From: Blasia pusilla | Lineage: Eukaryota > Marchantiophyta > Marchantiopsida > Blasiales | Reading direction: 5' to 3' | Assembly: GCA_050084515.1 (NCBI GenBank) | Contig: CM114272.1 | Span: forward strand, 24,862,001 to 24,926,000 | Length of the DNA: 64,000 bases | Program-made: the position numbers and the translations under genes | In this document: piece by piece, positions 1-11,431 of the stretch | How the letters are laid out: every line of letters starts with the position of its first letter | Position numbering within the stretch: the first letter of the stretch is position 1 | The notes under the pieces: generated by a model | What the model saw: only the letters and a program-made list of their open reading frames with translations | Databases searched by the model: none | Told to the model about the DNA's origin: nothing

Positions 1-1250
1 TACTTCAGCATTAGCTTCATCAAGTCCATCATTTGGACATAGAACTTCAGGTCATTTGAGTTTGGAGTCTATAGTCCCATGGAACCATTCGCATCCGCGA
101 CATCCTCATGACTGGAGCTCGGCCTCTCGGGAGTCGCTATCTCTTCCTTTGGTTCTCTAAGAATCTCTTCATCTCTTAGCTTTCTTCGCTTGACTCGACA
201 CTTCCTTGGTTCTTTGCCCTTGGTCGCCATTTTTTAGTCTTTGTCTACTCAAATCTCCTCCTTATTTCTTGCGACCCTCCCCGAGCGTCTAGGTCTCACT
301 ACTACCTTGGGTTCTTTGCAAGCATCCAATTACTCCTACGATCTCAAGTTCACGCTCACCAAATATTAAATCAAATACCACGTATTGATTTTGCACATAC
401 TCCTCTTGAACGTCAATCTTTAGTGTTGCAGAAACATATATTCACTAGGACACACTCTCATTGTTGACGTGCATCCAAACATCCTCATGTTAGTCTAGTT
501 TGGGTCAATTAGCCTTCCAACCCACTGAGTTCTCAACTCGACATCTCATCAAGCTGAACCTTTGAAGTTCCTCACGTCCCAATACGGGCAAGTCTTCCGA
601 GACCTGGGACAGACTTTCTAGTAACTCCAAGCACCTAAAATAGCGTTTGCATGCCTAGCGGTCCCAACTGTCCAATGGACCTTATATAAACCCCAAACCA
701 AGACCCAACTAAATGAGTCACCGGTTGGAATCCAATAGGGACCTCCAAAATCCACCCTCTTGGACTTGGTTTGGGTTTCCAATCCCAATGCTATACTTCT
801 GATCCATTCAGTGTCCTCTGGTCGCCCAACGACGACCCAAAGTGGGATTCGAGTCCCAAGCACTCTTGGATACCTTTCCCCTTACTAGCTCTTCTAGGGT
901 TCTCTGCCCTCCCTCTAACTTTGGGGAAGAGACATTCAGGCCCCTCTTTTTGGCCCTCAACACAACTCCCCATTCATTCATTTTTGGGTAATTTCTAAGC
1001 CTCTACTTGTGCGTTTGTTGCAATATTTAGTGAATTGGAATCTATTTTACATAAGCTTTCCAATGACACCCTACTTGTCCCAAATGGATATTGGGACTAG
1101 AATTTATGGTCAAAAACACATTCAAAACCCAAAATGCAAGTCATGTTTCAAATCAAGTTCTCACCTCTTAGGCAACCGCTCTTCCTAGATTAGACTCCTC
1201 TCAAGTCTTGGTTCCTGTTTGGTTCAGGTTTCCTAGTCATGACCATAAAC
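1..1250. repeat. Dispersed repeat R1, copy 1, non-coding
   Basis: No convincing reading frame is present. The stretch resembles 18080-19250 in the same orientation. Shared landmarks include a GACATCCTCAT word, a CGTCTAG word, a 'caagttcacgctcaccaa' versus 'aaagttcatgcttaccaa' pair, and a block around 'gggacagactt'. The spacing of the landmarks is similar, so these are probably two diverged copies of one dispersed repeat, perhaps the non-coding part of an older retroelement. The phrase 'gagcccactagagtt' at about 1348 recurs near 30085. Similarity was judged by eye. Confidence 0.4.
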
Positions 1251-1445
1251 ATATAAAATGCTCAACCTTTTTCACGTCTCATCTCTTGTGTCTCTTACTT
1301 CTCTTCCAAGAGACCACTCCGACGTGCAAACCATCCTAACGCGAGCCCACTAGAGTTCTGATGTTCTTCTTGGCGCTCATTTGCTTATGAGGGTCACTAC
1401 AACATCGTCATGATGTACGTGCACCGCATATTGAGGAGGTTTGAA

Positions 1446-1540
1446 TATTTTCAATACCAAAGGAGTATGACTTGCTGATTGGAGGAGTGTATCTTCACTA
1501 CCAACTTGGGATAGGTTTGCAGTTGTTCAAGAGCAACACC
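1446..1540 (+). pseudogene. Relic of gypsy protease (flap end)
   Basis: The plus strand reads IPKEYDLLIGGVYLHYQLG, which lines up with SAESYDVLVGGAVLYPMGF in the protease of copies A-D. Only this short C-terminal block is recognisable; the active-site DSG is not seen nearby. It is an old fragment of a related element. Confidence 0.5.
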
Positions 1541-2097
1541 AACATTGTTCATGTTATCCATTCCGGTCTTTTTCCCCACATGTGTTAGGGAATTTCTAGT
1601 ACTAGGTAGTTATTTGGGATATTGGATTTGTGCAGATATTGATAGCATATTTCATGTATGTGGTTAGGGGACATAGACATGTGTGGGATGTCCAAAGTTG
1701 AGGATATGTTCTGTCGATGAGACGATAGACGAGTAATTTGCTGCACCTCCTTGCTTGTTTCCGCACGTTACACGTCATAATGAGAGGGAGCATAGATTGA
1801 GTGCCGCATATTCAGGTTGAGTACTTCACGGATTACTCGCAAGATTGAGAATGATTGTGTGAGAGGGGCACGAGGGTCATCACGATGTCCTTTCAAAACT
1901 TTGAGAGGTGAGGTGGTAAGCTTGAGAGTAGCTCTAGGAAATTCACGAGGAGTGGCGCGAGGTTTTGAGAGTCTCCACATGAGGGACCGTCTCAACCTCC
2001 TTCAAATTCTTTGTCACACTCAAATGAGGGGGAGGGCCTATAAGAGTTTGTTGGTGCATTACCGCACACATTGAATGGTCCTACTGTCTAGGCGTAC

Positions 2098-2900
2098 GAG
2101 ATGGACAACCGATATAGAGGACCGCGTAGGTTTCCAGGAGTTGTGGATACTATAGAGTTGCATGAGTTCATCCTAGAGTTTAGGAGTTGGTGCGATTCCT
2201 AATGGGCTAGGAACTCTAGAGAGTTCAACCCGTTCACAACATGGAACAACATGTTCCAGTGCTTCGAGGGGGCACCCATGGACAATTACCATGAGTTTTC
2301 CCAAAGGTACGAATATGAGATTGAGGCTTGGAGAGTCTATTGTGACCCACATTATGCATCATGGACTTAGCCATTTCTAAATGAGGAGGAGAAGATAGGG
2401 GAGGCTACTTCCTCTACTACTAGTAATGTGTTAAGAGGGGTGAGTTGGACTAGGGCAATTGCATCGTCCAGTTGGGGTTCGTCCAAGGTTCAACCTCGTG
2501 GTTGAGTTATTTGCGGAGTTGCACAGGAACTACCATGGGGTACGGACTAAGAAGTTGTGGAACATCCACAACTTTCAATTCATAGGCACACGGAAGAGAG
2601 TTTGTGGGAGGCATTCACTCACTTGCATCAATTGATTAGTGTCACTCAGGGGATGACAGAGACCCAAATTGTTCCAACATGGTAGGCGATGCTGGAACAA
2701 GACCTGCAAAGATGGGTATAGTACTTTTGATCCGCATCTCACCTATGTTGAGAGATGTTTTCTAGATGGCAGAGTGCATTGAGGAGAGTGTAGCAGCCAT
2801 GAGTCACAAGCGCGAGCAGTTACGATTGCTTGCACCACTAGTGCAACAATATGGATTCCAGGAAAGGAATGTGGCACCATGAGCTCAAGGAGGTTATCGT
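2098..2900 (+). pseudogene. Relic of gypsy gag, diverged lineage
   Basis: The plus strand from about 2098 reads a decayed gag. It aligns with copies A-C over GPRRFPGVVDTIELHEF (versus GPRRYSGAVGTIELEDL), GAPMDNYHEF (versus GPSMDDYHEF) and EIEAWRVY (versus EIEAWRQY). A second block near 2585-2700 reads ESLWEAFTHLHQLI (versus ESLREAYTRMRRLI). Several in-frame stops interrupt it. The divergence exceeds that between copies A-C, so this is an older relative. The glycine-rich region and zinc knuckles are not recognisable. Together with the protease scraps at 1.45 and 5.7 kb it suggests one or two shattered older elements on the plus strand. Confidence 0.65.
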
Positions 2901-3535
2901 GAGCATGTGCCATGGAGACCTACGCCATCATATGCAGCGAAGCATTAGCCGCCATGAGTTATTTTTTGGGCATGTGGTGAGCCCATCGCTAGCAAGATTG
3001 CACCCGTTAGGGTAGTGGACACGTGCCACATGGTCTTGATTCCCGCTATGGCATTGAGGTTACTTGATGGCCCACCGGGACCGCCAACTTGATCAGGTGC
3101 CCTCTCTGGCCCTCAATCCACACATAACTCAAGATGTATGTTAAAATATTGGGCGTGTGACAATGGTCTTATTGGTAGACTCTTAGCGCGGGCCCATCTC
3201 CTCCTCCAAGAGGAGGCACACGTCCACTACCCTAACGGGTGCCATCTTGCTAGGTTTTTTAGAAGGATCCTAATTGCGAATGGTTTGGGAAAGTCATTGT
3301 TAGCAACTACATTGTTTAAAGAGTCTATCCTTCTTAAAGTGGGACACAAGGACCCACCAATTTCGATAAATTTGGTCCTTTCGAAAGCCTAATTTGGTTC
3401 TAATATCATTATTCATGGATAAAAGGACAAAAAATTGTGGAAGTTTCTAGATGAATGTCATTATCCTTGATTTTTGTTGTAAGTTTCAAGTAGTATTGGT
3501 AAAAAATTTATTCCAAACAAGGGTGGCATTTTACT
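2901..3535. other. Unassigned non-coding stretch
   Basis: The plus frame at 3138-3392 is open for 84 codons but resembles no family I know. Nothing else is recognised. It could be a decayed downstream part of the gag relic. Confidence 0.3.
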
Positions 3536-3660
3536 ATTTAGGGTTAAGTAGTTAGGTTTAGGGTCTAGGTTGTATGTCTTAGGGTTTAGGTTCTAGTTTG
3601 TATGGCCCACGTTTAGAATTTACGGGTATAGGATGTATGGCTTAAGGTTGTCACATCTTA
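3536..3660 (+). repeat. Degenerate TTTAGGG-like (telomere-type) words
   Basis: Several TTTAGGG or TTAGGG words occur within about 120 bp (tatttagggtta, ggtttagggtct, cttagggtttagg) mixed with related G/T-rich words. TTTAGGG is the common plant telomere unit. The array is imperfect and short, so it may be an interstitial remnant or chance. Confidence 0.3.
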
Positions 3661-5370
3661 GTTAGCCGACATGTAGAGTTCTATCATTTCAGGGGCGTAT
3701 AAGTTCAATGGGTTTTTGGTCATAGCATGATCAAGAGATTTTAGATGAGGTTGGATATAATTTCATTGCGTTGAAATTGTCATTCTTGAAAATTTACCTC
3801 TTAAGCTATTTTGGGCCACATGACCGGTTAACCAAGTCAATGGTTATCTAATAACATATTCATGGTTATCATATTTTGGGGGAAGATCTCTTTCGATTTT
3901 TCCTAAGGATTTAAAGGTGAGGGAGAGGGCTTTCATAAGTCATCTTTCTCATGCTGAACATATGGAGCACCTCCCTTGCTATGCCTTGGTAGGAGCTTGA
4001 TAGTCAATAGTCTTGGTAGGTCTTGGTAGCATGCTACGGATAGTGTTACGGTATCGTATAGTAAAATCATCCGATCTGTAAGCTCATCTATCATTAAGTG
4101 TTAGAGAGAGTTTTATTAATATTAAGTAAATTAGCCTAGGAAAATGAAATTCCCATGTTTAAACCTCTTTAGGTTGATTCATTTACGCGGGCCCAACTTT
4201 AGGAAAAGAGATAATAAATAAAAGATGAGATTAGAAAAGTAAAATAGTGGGGTTGGTGCTTTAATAAAATAAAAGCAAAAGTAGTCTTGGTTGGTGGCTA
4301 GGGTTGGTAGGGTAGTTTAGAACATATGAAGGGAGTAAAAGAGGATATTTTGGAAGAGATAAGAGGTAATCTACTTGTGTCAAAATGTGATTGGTTAAGC
4401 CTTGAGAGGAAGCCATGTGGCACAAGATAAGCTTAGCCCTATTTCGTACTCTTGTGGATCCCTTGTGAGTATATAAAGAGGAGGGACCTTCAAAGGTTCA
4501 TCACCTTCTACTTTACATCTTAAGTCTCTCGTGGCACTCTTGAGTGAATGGCTTTGGGATTTCTTGCTCTTCCAATGAGATTGGATTACCCCTCTTGGGA
4601 GAGTAACTTGACCTTGGTCTATTTTTCGAGAGGTTTCTAGAGTGTGATATAGGTGGAAATGAGAGATTTGTCACCTTAAATGAGTTTAGTCATACTAGAA
4701 ATAGATGATGGTTTGGCTTGTTATTTTCCCAATGAGAATGGTTTACCCCTCTTGGAGAGCAACTCCACCAAATCCCATTCTAGATGAGAGTAGAGGATGT
4801 TTGTCAAGTATGGATAAGGGTGGAGCACGAGTTGTGCCGGATTTTCCTTTCCTCAATACGTACCACGTCAAGATTCTCTTTTGTAGATAGGCATTGGGTT
4901 CACTCGCTATCTAGTTTATCACTTTGGGGACGCGTTCATGAACCAAGTCATGCAATCTCTAACTCCGGTGATTCTTCCTATAGTCACATACGGAAGGACA
5001 TGGGATTGCACTTTTTATGTCCTTATATAGCTATCTATGGATGTCAATAGGCTTGCTCGAGTAGGGTTTAACACTAGTTGTGTTATTTCCTTATGTACAA
5101 ACGTAAAGTAGTTTATAGGGACTTCATAGTTAGGAATTTTAGGGTCCGATGTTATGAAGAAGTGATCGTCTCGGCACTACCTTTCGTGATTCCTATCGTG
5201 AGAGAATGGAGGGTTTACATAATAATTCTGTAATGAAAAATGAGAAATTCTTATAGAGTTTGACTTGCATCAAGCACGTCTGCTGCAGCTAGAAGGTTCG
5301 CCCTTACTCGAAGAAAGACTCTCGACACGATAACGGTGCACACACGTGCAATCACCAAGGTTGAATATGG
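3661..5370 (+). promoter_or_regulatory. Non-coding, possible decayed LTR with TATA box at about 4470-4480
   Basis: There is no gene here. The word GAGTATATAAAGAGG near 4470 is a good TATA box, followed by pyrimidine-rich transcribed-like sequence. Two imperfect copies of a 'ccaatgagat/aatgg.ttacccctcttgg' motif occur about 155 bp apart (about 4575 and 4729). This would fit an LTR or 5' leader of another retroelement, but I found no terminal repeats or primer site. Confidence 0.3.
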
Positions 5371-5655
5371 ACAAAGTTTATGTCCACGGATATATCCATA
5401 TTCGTGGACTTACGTCCGTGCTATAGAAGAACTTGTCTAATGGAACCCACCTTCCTCTTCTTTCTCATTTTCTCCACTTGCCTTCATATTCCATACTTTC
5501 CCTTTTCTTTCTCCCTCTACCTCCACTCCCTTTCCCCTGATTGCTCCACTTTCCTTTGCCCTACCTTCCATCACAAACTGTAAGTGTGAGCCCTATCTCT
5601 TGTAATCCATGTCTATGGATATATTTAGACTTGTTCATCCATGTCCATTCAAAGG
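5371..5655 (+). repeat. Dispersed repeat R2, copy 1
   Basis: The block beginning 'tgtccacggatatatcc' and containing 'gtggacttacgtccgtgctatag' and 'gaacccacc', followed by a CT-rich centre and 'gcaatccatgtc'-type words, matches the reverse complement of 30590-31125. It has no coding content. Short inverted words (GTGGACTTACGTCC and related) near the ends suggest a small non-autonomous element. Confidence 0.5.
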
Positions 5656-5800
5656 ACGGACTTGTATATTTTTGTGCAACCATAACAATCACGACATCGT
5701 TAGAGTCTTACAATGTGTTGGTGGGGAGTACGTGTTATATCCCCTAGGATTCCTTCTAGATTTTTATGAGCAGATTTTTGCCTATCATCCAAGATAGCAA
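5656..5800 (+). pseudogene. Relic of gypsy protease
   Basis: The plus strand reads TTSLESYNVLVG and then, after a one-base shift, YPLGFLLDFYEQ. These match TSAESYDVLVGG and YPMGFQMDY of the protease in copies A-C and YPLGFILDLWEE of copy D. The frameshift shows it is dead. The closer match to D suggests an element of that lineage. Confidence 0.6.
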
Positions 5801-6315
5801 TCAAGTGATAGTCAAATGATTCATTTATCCATGCGGTTTCAATGCATGGAGATCGACCATATGATGATATGGTGGCCACATTGCAAGCATTCATAGGTAG
5901 TTTTAGTCTAGATAGCTACGAGAGTTATTGGAGGAGGATGCACATGTGTAGGACATTTTGATAGCAAAAGTCCCATGGAGAGACATGTTAGGGTGAGTGT
6001 CTCTTCCCATAGAGTTGATGCCTCTTCACCTTTGTGGGGTATGAGCATTGACTTGCAAAGGAGTGCATATGAGCTCGTCAAGCACACGTGGAGTTGTACC
6101 TTTATCCTAAGGAAGATAGAGTCAAGTGATGGTTGAGCTTCAAGACTGGATTTGTTGATTGGCCAAGAAACTAGAAAAGGTATCTAAATGGCCAAGGAGG
6201 CGAGGAATCTAGAGCCTAAATATCTAAAATATCTATTAAAAGATCGTCTAATGGCCTTGACCTTATTGACAGAATGAGGTAAAAGAAGACATCTTTGGAA
6301 GTTGGGCTAGCTTTG

Positions 6316-6458
6316 ATAATTGATACAAGTTTTTTAATGGATGGTTGACCATGGGTGCACACGTTTACAACCATGTGGAGAAGGGACTCAAAACCATAGT
6401 TTTTTGTACATGTGAGGTCAAGGTAGAAGATGTTGGCAGCTTGAAGATGTGTAAGTTA
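6316..6458 (+). pseudogene. SWIM-type transposase-like gene, 5' exon piece, cut by copy A
   Basis: The frame ending at 6458 reads HVYNHVEKGLKTIVFCTCEV and then VEDVGSLKMCKL. It continues in frame at 15740 once copy A and one 4-bp target duplication are removed. The preceding codon at about 6313 is a stop, so this is either an exon edge or already decayed. From memory, the family is a plant-lineage transposase-like group in which such a block precedes a region rich in aromatic residues and a C-terminal SWIM zinc finger. The function is unknown. Confidence 0.5.
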
Positions 6459-6565
6459 TGTCGTGCGAATCCACATGGTCATACAACATACATCGTTGAC
6501 ATACCATACTCACATACATACATAACATAGACGAGAGCATACACAGACACAAGTGTACCACAACT
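6459..6565 (-). repeat. 3' terminal segment B1 of copy A
   Basis: This 107-bp block begins TGTCGTGCGAATCC on the plus strand and is shared with 19433-19539, 19908-20011 and 40683-40789. Read on the element strand it follows a G-tract (AGGGGGG, complement of the C run at 6568-6573) that looks like the polypurine tract priming plus-strand DNA. Its outer 7 bp form an imperfect inverted repeat with the outer end of segment A. Confidence 0.8.
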
Positions 6566-6724
6566 TGCCCCCCTAACTGGCCGTTAGGTCCCTCTAACTC
6601 CCAGGTAGCCCTATACATCTACTACATGCTATACACCTTCTAGGGTGCACGAATTAGAAGGCCGGGTGCTAGGTTTCCCCATCGTTAGTCGCCTATCTGT
6701 AATCCATATCACGCAAAGATCAAG

Positions 6725-7040
6725 TCATCTACCTCTCCTAAGTACATCGAGGACAAACCCACCTTCCAGTAGGAACAACATCCAACGTGGAGTCAAACAC
6801 ATCATGTGCCAACCCCTAGAACACCGATCACACACCAACATACGGGTTGCGTTACCAACAGACCCACACAACATGCACCTCAAGCGAGCACGTATCATGG
6901 CTAAGCTTGGGTCAACAGTACCATCCACATTTGGAAGATGACATGGCGCACAATAACGCACATGGTCCTTCCAAACAACTCCATCACGACCCTCCAACAC
7001 GAGAACTCCAGAAGCTAACATCTCGCGCACTCATAAAATA
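6725..7040 (-). pseudogene. Integrase C-terminal tail and PHD finger, copy A
   Basis: The tail reads GVLVLEGRDGVVWKDHV, then CAPCHLPNVDG, then a PHD finger beginning CMLCGSVGNATRMLVCD and continuing CSRGWHMMC. The first six zinc ligands of the C4HC3 pattern are in place. A one-base deletion after CLTP shifts the frame, so the last Cys pair is lost. PHD fingers commonly read histone H3 tails. Here the domain replaces the chromodomain that many gypsy integrases carry and may steer integration to chosen chromatin; that role is inferred. Confidence 0.75.
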
Positions 7041-7084
7041 GTGCGGCGTGCCGTCACATCCAACGTTGTCAGTGAACCTAACAA

Positions 7085-8406
7085 TCAATGGTCGATAACG
7101 TCCACCCCGAATGGTTGCATACTACAACGTATCCTTGTGTTGAGCAATGGCAAGGTTCTCAAAGGCTGTTGGCATAAATCTCCAAAAGAGCTCTGCCCGT
7201 TGAGAACACACTCTCATCCACATCTCTGGATCATCAAGGTTCACCACCTCACTAGACTCCCGATAAATTGTTGTTGGCAAGTCTAGATCTCGGCCGTATA
7301 ACACAAAATAAAGTGAGAAGGAAGCCAAGGATGCTTGGCGACTAAACCAGTTGCCATGGCTAACCATGGCAACTGAATATCCCAGTCTCCAAGATGCCCC
7401 TTCTTTAGGCCATACTTGCGCAATGCCCTCTTGACCGTCTGAACCACACGCTCAGCCAAACCATCCGCCTCTAGATGATCTCGAGACGTGGTCCAATGAT
7501 CAATCAACGCCTTGTCACACAAGACCTGAAACTCACCTTGAAACTTTGTACCCTAGTCGGTCAGCACTTCAGTTGGTGCACCAAAATGACTAAGCACTCT
7601 ATCAAGAAACGCGTACGCCGTGCCCTCACTTGCCTTGTCAGGTAATGCCACCAACTCAATCCACTTGGAGAAGTGCTCCACCATCACCAACACATATCGA
7701 TGATGTGTCGTACAGTCAACGGTAACGGTCCCGCAAAGTCCACACTCCGACAGTAACCCAACCCCATAATAGGCAAGGGGTGTAACTGTGGTGTAGGGGC
7801 ATTGAATGATGCCCTCACCCGGTCACAAACCATACAATGTGACACCAACTTTTGCACCTGAGTATGCATGCCACGCCACCAATATTGACCAAGGAGTAAG
7901 CTTTACGTACGCTTTACCCCAAAATGTCCCAACTCCTCATGGGCATGTCGCAAAATGCGCTCTCTCTGAGCCAAATGCGGTACTACTCGTACTCTACCAT
8001 CCTCCCACACACGGAGAATATATGTTCCCTCCAATCGATATCTCTTAGCACGTTGAAGAACACGGTCTCCCTCCTTGGCACTCACTATGCCTAGCACCCT
8101 ACTGGTCCGTAGGAACTCCAACACCAACCCATCATCATGAATATCACGCTGATCCGTACCACCATCTCCAACCTTAGGATCTAAAGGCTGGCCATCTACC
8201 CTCTGACTAGAGTAAGATATCATGTGGTCCTCCATACTAGAGTCCACCCCTAACCAACATAAAAAGGCGGATGCATGCCAACCTGGCACCATCTCCTCAT
8301 CAACCTCGCCATGCCATCTAGCCCCAATTGCATCCTCTTGGATAGTACATGGGTTCCTACTCAACCCATCAGCATCAAGGTTGGCAACTCCAGATCTTTG
8401 TACCAC
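7085..8406 (-). pseudogene. Ty3/gypsy integrase, copy A
   Basis: The piece at 7903-8406 holds the zinc-binding start (HAHEELGHFGVKRT). The piece at 7684-7869 continues it with CMVCDRVRAS and the first catalytic Asp region (SVDFAGPLP). Further pieces carry the second Asp (in 'TDxGTxF', partly decayed near 7555) and the Glu of EADGLAERVV (7283-7522). After that, 7122-7367 gives the C-terminal core (RQASLASFSLYFVLYGRDLD). About 60 bp present in copy B near 20510-20570 are missing here near 7070. Stops and shifts separate the pieces, so the enzyme is dead. Copy A keeps His in GHFG where B, C and D have Asn. Confidence 0.85.
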
Positions 8407-8409
8407 CTA

Positions 8410-9810
8410 GAAGTCATACTCCTGTAAGATAAGAGCCCACCGTGCAAGCTTCCCTGTAAGCTTGTCAGACTCCATCAACCACTTGAGCGGCTGGTGATCA
8501 GTAACAAGGGTAAACTATATGCCAAACAAGTAACACCTAAAGTGCGCCACAACCCACACTACTGCCAAGCACTCTCCCTCACATGAACTATAGGGTGACT
8601 CCAGCTGCATTATTCGAACGACTTGCATAGGCCACCACAAACTCCATGCGCTCATCATCATGTTGTGTCAACACCGCTCCAAGTCCCAACCTACTCCAAT
8701 CAGTGTGTAACCGAAATGGGCGTTCTCTGATAGGTCTCCTCAAGATAGGCGCCGCCACCAACTGGGCCTTTAGCTCCACAAAAGCTCTCTCCTGATCATC
8801 TCCCCAGTACCACTCTTGATCTAATTTCAGCAATTGGTTCAAAGGCTTTGCCATAGCACTAAATCCCTTCAGATACCTCGATAGTAGTTCTCCAATCCCA
8901 TGAATGCCCGAACTCTACTCACATCTACCAGACGTGGAATAAGTGCAATAGCCTCCACCTTTGCTTGTTGAACTCCCAAACCAACTGGATAGATCACATG
9001 ACCCAAGTACTCAACATCCTCATGGAAGAACTTACACTTTCTTGGATGCAAACGTAGACCATGAGCTTTCAACCGCTCAAACACAATCTGATGCTCCTCC
9101 ACCGTGTTATTGAACACCAAGATAACATCAATGTAACATCAAACAAAATCCAACCCTGCTAGGATCCTGTCCATCACTCTCTGAAACTCGGCAGGTTGAT
9201 TCTTCAACCCAAAGGGTAAGAATTTCCACTGGTACAAACAATCCTTGCCATGTGAGTTGACACCCCAAAATGTTGTCTTGGCCTTGTCACTCTCCCGAAT
9301 CGGCAATTGATGGTATCCTGCCCGAAGATCCAAAGTATTGAAAATCTTTTCCTGTCCCACCACATCGAAGATCTCCTCAGGTGTAGGCATGGCATACCTA
9401 TCGACCTTGGTTTGCCGATTGATAGGACGGTAATCTCCACACATCCGCCTATCCGTGTAGTTGCCATGCATATCCTTTTTAGCAGGCATGATAGTGGCTG
9501 TTGTATACTCTGCATGCGACAACTCCACTATTCCAGCCTCCAAGAGGTCCAACGTCCTACTCTGAATCAGGTCCCTCTCCATATCACTATATCGATAGGG
9601 ATGACGGAAGATTGGCGTATCACTAGCCAAATCAATCCGTATACTGGGTCCAACCAAAGTACCCAACTCCTTCATGCTAAAGGCAAAACAACTCCTATAA
9701 TCACGTAGGAGCTTTGTCAAGCGTCGTTTCTCACCTCCCGTAAGCTTGGGCCCAAGTAATGGCTCCCAAGTCTCCTCCACTAGCACACTAGAGGGAGAGG
9801 ACGATGCCAT
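8410..9810 (-). pseudogene. Reverse transcriptase and RNase H, copy A
   Basis: The frame at 9139-9810 (223 codons) starts MASSSPSSVLVEETWEPLLG just after the stop at 9817-9819 and carries the RT fingers and palm, with the first catalytic Asp in LDLRAGYHQ. The next motif reads CYIDVILV where B, C and D have YIDD, so the second metal-binding Asp is lost. A TGA precedes it. The frames at 8869-9120 and 8588-8854 continue with the thumb and RNase H (LHTDWSRLGLGAVLTQ). The RNase H end (TDHQPLKWL) lies near 8460-8510 in another frame. It copied element RNA into DNA when alive. Confidence 0.9.
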
Positions 9811-9819
9811 TGGCTGCTA
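9811..9819 (-). promoter_or_regulatory. In-frame UAG-CAG-CCA, candidate readthrough stop
   Basis: On the element strand the methyltransferase frame ends GTT GCG TAG CAG CCA ATG GCA, and the RT frame follows in the same phase. UAG followed by CARYYA is the classical tobamovirus-type leaky stop context, and CAG CCA fits it exactly. The same nine bases stand at the same place in copy C. Copies B and D do not keep it. Confidence 0.45.
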
Positions 9820-11060
9820 CGCAACCCCCTCACAAGATGGTACAGCCTTAGCTAAACCATCATCTGAGCAAATAACTCCTCCACCAGCATGAGCAACCAA
9901 CTCCACATGCCCAGCCATTACATCCCATTTACTCCAAGGATGCAAAATACTACTCTCCTCGCCCCTAGCTGATGCCTCTATCGTCCCGGTAGCCATCGAG
10001 CTCATCACAAGGGGTGGAAGACCCACAGTCATAGTCCGAAGTCGACGCTGCTCGACCATACCAAGACTCAAAATCCAAGTCAAACAATTCAGGTCCATGG
10101 CCTGGCCCAACACATGACATCCTGAAGCCTTTGAAATGGAAGCAACCACTGTCACAGCAGTAGCAAATCCCATCGCACTCTCTCTCTCATCATCGTTAGG
10201 CTCCACCAACTATCGCACATGAGAATCCCATACAAGCCTGGGACCATCTTCCCTGTAGGCATGTGACGAGGGAAAACTCACAAATGTGGGTAGTTCCATC
10301 CTAGGCTGGCCCACATGGTTCACCACTGCCATGGGTGACCAATCAATAACCCTCACCACTTGAGAAAGTCGCCCAGTATCCAAGATACTATCCACTGTAA
10401 GGCAAGGATCCCGCTGCACTGCATCATATGCTCGACATAGAACCTCCCTAGGCAACAAGTTTGTCCACCACAAGCGTGGACGATGTGCACGCGAGCCAAC
10501 TCGCGCTGCATCCAACAACACCGCTGGTCCAATCCAAGACCGCACCTCATGAACACTCGCCATCATCCGGGTCCGAGTGTCACTCAAGAATGGAACATTC
10601 TCCAGAATGTAAGCTGGAGCATGTGCCTGATGAACCTTAAGATGTTGTAACACCCATAACATCTCCCAAAAAAATCAAGACCTAGGTTCGTATAATCCCT
10701 CACCACGACAAGCACGTGTATGACCCTGACATGGCCATCCATCAATCACCAAATCCACAAGACCAACCCTCTCAAGGTCCTGCGCCCCCAACAATGCAAT
10801 GTGTGATGGAAAAGCACGCTGGTACCAACGAATAGCTTATGGTGGCAACAACTCAGGATATCTCCGCATCAACTGACCAATATGTCGAGATGAGACTCTC
10901 GAGGCCGTCTCATCTCGCTCCACATACACGTATCTCCGCATAGGAATACCGGCCTGCAACACTACAGCCAAACCAATGCTAATCCCACCAAAGAGATCTA
11001 ACACGCAAATGCCCTCTGGCGGATACTGCCATACAATGGGTGTAGTATCCAAAGGGGATA
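9817..11060 (-). pseudogene. DNMT3-type cytosine-5 DNA methyltransferase domain, copy A
   Basis: This would transfer a methyl group from SAM to cytosine C5. Motif I reads CVLDLFGGISIGL (about 10968-11010), followed by YVYVERDETA. Motif IV is VDLVIDGWPCQGHT near 10730-10760 with the catalytic Cys. Motif VI is ILENVPFL (about 10590). Motif VIII reads AHRPRLWWTNLLP. The motif IX/X end reads ERESAMGF and CHVLGQAMDLNCLTWIL. The order I-IV-VI-VIII-X is unpermuted, unlike plant DRM, and motifs I and VIII resemble DNMT3. Breaks: a TGA near 10677 (CGA in copy C) and a TAG at 10210-10212 shared by A, B and C. The domain lies between protease and RT. Confidence 0.85.
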
Positions 11061-11431
11061 ACCCAATTGGACCAGAAGTAGGAGTCCGCCGTGGGGCCTC
11101 CTCTTCCTCGTAAGGTATAACAGCCTCACACCAAGCCTCATGCACTAGGCGATCAGCCTCTTGCTGTAGTGCACCGCCTGAACTCCAAAGTGGCACATCC
11201 AACGATGAGGATGCCACTGCTGCAAAACTAGGGACCTCCTCTACCTCCTCATGCACAGAAGAATCCATAGGAGAAACATTACCCTCCAAAAAGTCTCCTG
11301 GCCAAGTGACTACTCCACTAAAACCAGCCACAGATGCTAACACGGTTGGGGAAGACCCTCCTGGTCGAGCCCCATAAATAAATCTCACAGGAACTTGGCT
11401 CATACGTCCATCCCCGGACTGCCAACCAGGT

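Noticed and set aside
9307-9708. 133-codon plus-strand frame inside copy A
   Set aside because: Antisense shadow of the RT; its product has no domain and the other strand is clearly coding.
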